From the NCBI RefSeq assembly GCF_034931125.1, contig NZ_JAYGHM010000013.1, positions 66,446-130,445 on the forward strand: a stretch of 64,000 nt of DNA. The letters are read 5' to 3'. Numbering within the stretch: position 1 is the first letter of the stretch; the number at the start of each line of letters is the position of its first letter. The position numbers were made by a program, and so were the translations under genes. The notes under the pieces were generated by a model that saw only the letters and a list, made by a program, of their open reading frames with translations, did no database searches and was not told the origin of the DNA. This DNA comes from Rivularia sp034931125 (lineage in GTDB: Bacteria; Cyanobacteriota; Cyanobacteriia; Cyanobacteriales; Nostocaceae). Shown here piece after piece: positions 58,839-64,000 of this stretch.

Positions 58839-61800
58839 ATGAATATACCAAAGCAATTAACAAACTTCAATTCCTCTTTAATCGGTTCTAACCCTTTAGA
58901 AATAATCGATTTTAATGGAGTTATTTACTTCACTGCTGATGATGGAAGAAACGGTAGAGAATTATGGAAATTGCAAGCAAACGGTAATCCTCCTGTACGT
59001 GTCAGCGATATTAACCTTGGTTTTGCATCATCAAATCCTGAGAATCTCACAGTTGTTAACGGTACACTTTACTTTACTGCTGAAGATGCAAAACAAGGTA
59101 GAGAGTTATGGAAAATAAGTGAAACAGGTATACCCAAACTTATTGAGGATATTAATTTGGGTGCAAATTCTTCCAATCCTGAAAATTTCACCGTCTTTAA
59201 TAATACACTTTATTTTATTGCCGATGATAACAAATATGGTAAAGAATTGTGGAAGCTTGATAGCTTTGGAAAACCACAGGTTGTTAAAGAAATTAACCTT
59301 TATTCTCAGTCTTCTAATCCTGCAAATCTGACCATTTTTAACGACGCACTTTATTTTACTGTTATAGATAACTCCAATCAAATGCAACTGTGGAGAACAA
59401 ATATTACAGGAATTAACGAGCAAGTTAATAATATTTCGATTGCTTTTTCTAATTTTTCCAACTTCAACGTTGTTAACAATACACTTTATTTTACTGCGGA
59501 AGATAGATACAAAAAACCTGTACTTTTAAAAGTAGATAATCAAGGTAATAGTCAACCTATTAACTTATTTGGTAACGGTTACGATAATTTTTCAAATATC
59601 ACCGTTGCTAATAACACCCTTTATTTTAGTACTACTGATAGCACCAATCGTCCATACCTATGGAAAATAGATAGTAACGGTAATGTTCAACAACTTAATA
59701 ATTATGGTAGTTTTTTAAATTTATCAAATTTGTCAAGTTTGGTAGTTGTGAATGATATTCTTTACTTTAGTGGAGTTGATCGATACAACGGTTTACAGCT
59801 TTGGCAAATTGATAATAGTGGTTACACTAAACAAGTTCCTGGTACTTTTGGTAGCTTCTCAAACTTGTCTAATTTTACTATTGTTAACAATACTCTTTAC
59901 TTTACTTCCGAAGATTCGCTACTGTGGAAAATTGAGAACGGTTACGCTCAATGGGTAAATGGAATATCTCCAAGTTCATCTATATCTAATCTAACTATTG
60001 CTAATAATACTCTTTATTTCAGTGCAACTGATGCAAATAATAATTCAAAACTTTGGAAGATAAATAGTAGCGGTTATGTAGAAACTGTCCGTAATTTCGA
60101 TCAAATGTCGAATCCGTTAAATTTACAAGTTGTTAATAACACGCTTTATTTTACTGCTAGGGATAACTATTACGGTAGTGAACTATGGAAGATAGATAAT
60201 GGCTTTGGTACGGAAACTGCGATACCTCTAACTAAAATAAACCTAGAAACTCGTCAAGCTCCATCTGATTTTATTAATGTTAACGGTACTCTCTACTTTA
60301 CTGCGGAAACTAAAGATAAAGGTCGGGAACTGTGGAGGATTAATAATGGTGTTTCAGAATTAGTTCAAGATATTAATTTTGGTAATCGTTCGTCGAATCC
60401 GAAAAATTTAACTGTTGTCAACGGTCTTCTTTACTTTACTGCAAAAGCCGAAGATAAAGGTACAGAATTATGGAGGATTAATAACAACGGGATTTCTCAA
60501 CTTGTCAATGATATTAACTTGGGTAATCGTTCGTCCAATCCTTCAAATTTAACAGTTATCAACGGTACGCTTTACTTTATTGCTACCGATACTTATGATA
60601 AAACACAACTGTTGAAGATAGATAGTGAAGGTAGTGTAAAGTCTGTTCGATTTAATAACTTTAGTAGCGATTATCCAGGATTAAATCCCCAAAATTTAAC
60701 CGTAATCAATGGTGCGCTTTATTTTACTGCTGGTGAGGAGAATGCAGGACGATTGTGGAAGATAAATCAAATAGGTGATGCTGAAGCGATTCGTGACTAT
60801 AGTTATAACAATGCAGCATTTAATCCTAAAAATCTAACTTTTATTAACAATACGCTTTACTTCACTGCTGAAGATGGACAATACGATAAACAACTGTGGA
60901 AGATAAATGAACAAGGTTATTCAAAGCGTGTTAATGATGTTAATTTTGCCAACAGTTCATCAAATCCGGAAAATCTCACAGATGTAAACGGTACGCTTTA
61001 CTTTACTGCTACGAATTATAACGGTACAGAACTTTGGAAGATTAATAGTGATGGGAATCTACAGACAGTTATAGTTCGAGATATTTACTATGGTGCTGAA
61101 TCATCTAATCCCTCAAATTTAACAGTCGTCAAAGACACGCTTTACTTTACTGCTGATGAAGGAAGTAATTTTACAGGTAGAGAATTATGGAAAGTAGATA
61201 AGAATGGTTTCGTAACACTCGTTAAAGACATCAATCCTGGTAATCTTTCTTCAAACCCAGAAAATTTAACGGTGGTTAACGATACGCTTTACTTTACTGC
61301 TACTGATAGTATAGGGAAAAAACTGTGGTGGGTAGATAATAGCGGTCAAGTTAAACCAGTTGTAAACAGCGGTAATAGTCCTTTTAATCTGTCCAATTTC
61401 ACTAATTTTTCCAATTTCACTAATATTAATGATACGCTTTACTTTACTGCTACTGATAATGCTAGTAGAAAATTATGGAAAATAGAAAGTAATGGTGATG
61501 CGATTTTCGTAGATGATGTTAATCGTAGTAGCGGCTTTTCTGAAGATTTTAACTTAACTGCAATTGATAATAAACTGTACTTTGTCAAAGAGAATGGTTT
61601 CGATAGTCCGCAGGTATGGGCTTTAGAAAATCAAGCTCCCGAAATTAAATTATCATCTTACATTGCAAATTTTCAAGAAAACTATAGCAATAACTACCTG
61701 AGATTTATCGACCCGAATGCAACAATATTAGATCCAGATTCTGGAAACTTTAATAAAGGTAAATTAACCGTTCGGATTACCAATGGTGGTCATCTCGATG

Positions 61801-64000
61801 ACCGCCTGGGTATTTACGGTGATAGTAGTATTAGATTAGACGGTAGAATCGTTAAGTATCAAAATATTGAAATTGGTATCCTAACTCCCAGCTATGGTGT
61901 AGAGGATATGGTAATTGATTTCAATGCTAATGCGACACGCGAAATTGTTCAGCGATTATTGCAAAGCGTCACCTACACTAACTTCTCTCGCAATCCTTCC
62001 ACAACTCCCCGTACCGTGGAATTTATGCTTAGCGATGGTGACGGTGGTGCTAGTATTGTTAACAAAACCGTTAATGTCCAAGCTGTTAACGATGCTCCGT
62101 TTATTGGTAAAAATCAACTTCTGTACGATAGCAGCACTAATTTAGACCCAACAAAACCAAATTCCGCACCTGATGCTTGGTTTGAATATCAACAATTCGG
62201 TCCAAACGCTAACAAAACCTTAGTAAATGGTGGAATTAAGCTGACCTCTGGGAATGAAGCTTACGCTGGTTTCAACACCAGAACAATTCCGAATCTTGAC
62301 CAAAATGAGGGTTATATTCTTAGCTTCAACGCTCAATTGCTTTGGGAAGATCATACCAGCTATGGTAATAACGATAAAAACGGAGATGGAAAAGCAGACA
62401 GAGCCGGATTTAGCGTTACTTTATTAGGTAGCGATCGCCAAGGTATTGAACTCGGTTTCTGGAAAAATCGGATTTGGGTACAGCAAGATGGTGTATTTAA
62501 TCCGGGAACTTCTCAAGCTGCTAATATTGCAAATCCTTACCTGACTTTATTTACTCAAGTAGAAGGAGTCGATTTTGACACGACCAAATCTGTTAATTAT
62601 GACTTAGCAATTTTTGGATACAGCTATACTCTTTACGCCAATAATACATCGATTCTTAGCGGTAGACTGCGGGATTACTCAGCTTACCAACCTAGTACTG
62701 AACCTGACAGATTTTTTCCTAATCCCTATAATAAATCCAATTTTATTTTCTTCGGTGATAATAATCCCTATGCTGGAGCAGAAGTAAAGCTGGGTGATAT
62801 TTCAATTACAACTCATCCCAAATATTTAAGTCCCATTAATAATACAGTTACCTATAACGAAAATGACCCCGGTGTAATTATTGACCCGAAAATAACCCTA
62901 ACAGACCTTGATTCTGCTAATTTCAATAACGGCAAATTAACAGTCCGTTTGATTTCAGGTGTTTTTAACGAAGACATTTTAAGCATTAAAAATCAAGGTA
63001 ATGGTGTTGGTCAAATTAGTATCTCTGGTAATAGTATTTTATTTGGTAGCGATTTGATTGGGACTTTTCAAGGTGGGATTAATAATATTCCTTTGCAAAT
63101 TAATTTTAATTCCAAAGCTACCCCAAAAGCAGTAGAAGCATTAATGCGTAATATTACTTACGCTAATAGTTCAGATAGACCTTCTACTTATCCGCGTCAA
63201 GTTGAATTTGCTGTTAATGATGGTAGCTTTAGCACTATCAATAAATCAGTAATTCGAGAAATTCGCGTTCAATCGATTAACGACGCACCCATAGTTGAAA
63301 ATCCCATTGCTAATCAAATAATCGACAAAGATACAACATTTAATTTCAGCGTACCGAATAATACCTTTAAAGATGCAGATGCAGATAAACTGACCCTAAA
63401 TGCAAGTTTGGAAGATAATTTACCATTACCAAATTGGTTAATTTTTAATCCTGAGACTGCTACTTTTAGCGGTACTTCCACTAATAATCTTGGTGCAATC
63501 AACATCAAAGTCACAGCAACCGATAATGCTGGTCTAGCTACCCAAAATATTTTTACTTTGACAGTTGCAAATATTAACGATGCACCTACTATTAATACAA
63601 ATCAAAATTTTACTATCGATGAAAATAGTAGAGTCGGAAGTTTTGTCGATCAAGTATTAGCAACAGATGCAGATAAAAACACTTTATCAAATTGGACAAT
63701 CACTGACGGAAATCTAGATATAGATAAGGATGGTAGAGCAGCATTTGCTATCAATAGAAGCGGAAGAATTATTGTTAACGATGCTGATGATTTAGATTTT
63801 GAAACCAAATCCAGTTTTGAATTACAAGTAACTGTCAGCGATGGGACTTTAACTAGTACTCCAGGAACTATTATCATTAACCTTAATGATGTTGCAGGAA
63901 TTCAAATCGAGGGAACTTCCGCAGACGATAGGCTTAGAGGTTCATCAGAGGATGATACTATCAACGGTCAAGCAGGAAATGATTTTCTTTATGGATTTAA
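58839..64000 (+). CDS. Giant ELW-repeat / cadherin-like / RTX protein (3' end outside the window)
   Basis: The frame is open from the ATG at 58839 to the last base (1720 codons, no stop). Residues about 25-940: about 20 repeats of 40-50 residues, consensus NLTVVNGTLYFTAxDxxxGxELWKI...DINxGxxSSNP, the ELWxxDGT-type repeat that probably forms beta-propellers. About 945-1085 and 1330-1480: two related modules ending in [S/N][V/I]TYTN...R.VEF...DG. About 1090-1325: a lectin-like choice-of-anchor Y domain (GYILSFNAQLLWEDH). About 1481-1575: putative Ig domain. About 1580-1684: cadherin-like (DENSRVGSFVDQVLATDAD). From 1686: RTX Ca2+ repeats (DDRLRGSSEDDTINGQAGNDFLYGF). With no N-terminal signal, type I secretion is expected. 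Confidence 0.9.
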   Translation, partial: MNIPKQLTNFNSSLIGSNPLEIIDFNGVIYFTADDGRNGRELWKLQANGNPPVRVSDINLGFASSNPENLTVVNGTLYFTAEDAKQGRELWKISETGIPKLIEDINLGANSSNPENFTVFNNTLYFIADDNKYGKELWKLDSFGKPQVVKEINLYSQSSNPANLTIFNDALYFTVIDNSNQMQLWRTNITGINEQVNNISIAFSNFSNFNVVNNTLYFTAEDRYKKPVLLKVDNQGNSQPINLFGNGYDNFSNITVANNTLYFSTTDSTNRPYLWKIDSNGNVQQLNNYGSFLNLSNLSSLVVVNDILYFSGVDRYNGLQLWQIDNSGYTKQVPGTFGSFSNLSNFTIVNNTLYFTSEDSLLWKIENGYAQWVNGISPSSSISNLTIANNTLYFSATDANNNSKLWKINSSGYVETVRNFDQMSNPLNLQVVNNTLYFTARDNYYGSELWKIDNGFGTETAIPLTKINLETRQAPSDFINVNGTLYFTAETKDKGRELWRINNGVSELVQDINFGNRSSNPKNLTVVNGLLYFTAKAEDKGTELWRINNNGISQLVNDINLGNRSSNPSNLTVINGTLYFIATDTYDKTQLLKIDSEGSVKSVRFNNFSSDYPGLNPQNLTVINGALYFTAGEENAGRLWKINQIGDAEAIRDYSYNNAAFNPKNLTFINNTLYFTAEDGQYDKQLWKINEQGYSKRVNDVNFANSSSNPENLTDVNGTLYFTATNYNGTELWKINSDGNLQTVIVRDIYYGAESSNPSNLTVVKDTLYFTADEGSNFTGRELWKVDKNGFVTLVKDINPGNLSSNPENLTVVNDTLYFTATDSIGKKLWWVDNSGQVKPVVNSGNSPFNLSNFTNFSNFTNINDTLYFTATDNASRKLWKIESNGDAIFVDDVNRSSGFSEDFNLTAIDNKLYFVKENGFDSPQVWALENQAPEIKLSSYIANFQENYSNNYLRFIDPNATILDPDSGNFNKGKLTVRITNGGHLDDRLGIYGDSSIRLDGRIVKYQNIEIGILTPSYGVEDMVIDFNANATREIVQRLLQSVTYTNFSRNPSTTPRTVEFMLSDGDGGASIVNKTVNVQAVNDAPFIGKNQLLYDSSTNLDPTKPNSAPDAWFEYQQFGPNANKTLVNGGIKLTSGNEAYAGFNTRTIPNLDQNEGYILSFNAQLLWEDHTSYGNNDKNGDGKADRAGFSVTLLGSDRQGIELGFWKNRIWVQQDGVFNPGTSQAANIANPYLTLFTQVEGVDFDTTKSVNYDLAIFGYSYTLYANNTSILSGRLRDYSAYQPSTEPDRFFPNPYNKSNFIFFGDNNPYAGAEVKLGDISITTHPKYLSPINNTVTYNENDPGVIIDPKITLTDLDSANFNNGKLTVRLISGVFNEDILSIKNQGNGVGQISISGNSILFGSDLIGTFQGGINNIPLQINFNSKATPKAVEALMRNITYANSSDRPSTYPRQVEFAVNDGSFSTINKSVIREIRVQSINDAPIVENPIANQIIDKDTTFNFSVPNNTFKDADADKLTLNASLEDNLPLPNWLIFNPETATFSGTSTNNLGAINIKVTATDNAGLATQNIFTLTVANINDAPTINTNQNFTIDENSRVGSFVDQVLATDADKNTLSNWTITDGNLDIDKDGRAAFAINRSGRIIVNDADDLDFETKSSFELQVTVSDGTLTSTPGTIIINLNDVAGIQIEGTSADDRLRGSSEDDTINGQAGNDFLYGF

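Overview
The window is a 64 kb piece of a chromosome from a filamentous, very probably heterocyst-forming cyanobacterium (Nostocales type). Direct support: a full-length HetR; a small PatX-like protein carrying the RGSGR pentapeptide; a cox3-type respiratory oxidase operon of the kind used in heterocysts; many GCGATCGC (HIP1) octamers; and abundant heptameric short tandem repeats (AATTACC, GGGAATA, CCCCATC and AATCCAA types) typical of heterocystous strains. The species cannot be named from sequence alone. An 88-base run of N (22837-22924) shows this is a scaffolded draft. No rRNA, tRNA, CRISPR array or intact transposase gene was found.

Layout. 1-3.7 kb: end of a GHL10-type glycosidase gene, an FMN-binding protein, a photolyase-like domain protein, arsC and arsH, and a secreted Cys-repeat protein. 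3.9-7.2 kb: hetR and a coiled-coil/EamA transporter. 7.2-14.4 kb: a repeat-rich accessory stretch with a Uma2 remnant, a repeat protein, a PiT phosphate transporter, a Zn-dehydrogenase, a GUN4-domain protein and a PIN/HTH toxin-antitoxin pair. 14.5-24 kb: FAD oxidoreductase, patX, methyltransferase, rpiA, SLH protein, dxs, mtnA. 24.5-30.8 kb: two DUF2231 genes, coxB-coxA-coxC of a CuA-less terminal oxidase, and a GMC oxidoreductase. 30.8-35.4 kb: a TolC / MacB-like permease / HlyD exporter without a linked ATPase. 35.6-44.9 kb: an inorganic-carbon uptake region (sbtB, sbtA, a cmpA/nrtA-like remnant, two CPA2 antiporters, bicA). 45-58 kb: housekeeping and hypothetical genes (aroE, DUF411, pentapeptide protein, GST, DUF4380, desaturase/SDR fusion, RluA synthase, argD, RRM protein, rpsU). 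58.8 kb to the end: a giant ELW-repeat/cadherin/RTX protein running off the window.

How it fits together. hetR (differentiation activator) and patX (RGSGR inhibitor) lie about 12 kb apart. The patX upstream region has both a GTA-N8-TAC NtcA-type site and a TCCGGA (DIF1-type) element. The cox3-type operon has a textbook NtcA class II promoter layout (GTA-N8-TAC, 22 nt, TAN3T). The oxidase has lost the CuA ligands of subunit II, as expected of the alternative quinol-type oxidase that consumes O2 in heterocysts. The carbon region pairs two Na+-dependent bicarbonate transporters with two antiporters that could sustain the ion gradient. Its sbtAB segment is visibly richer in GC and is bracketed by direct repeats and a duplicated antiporter tail, which suggests acquisition or rearrangement.
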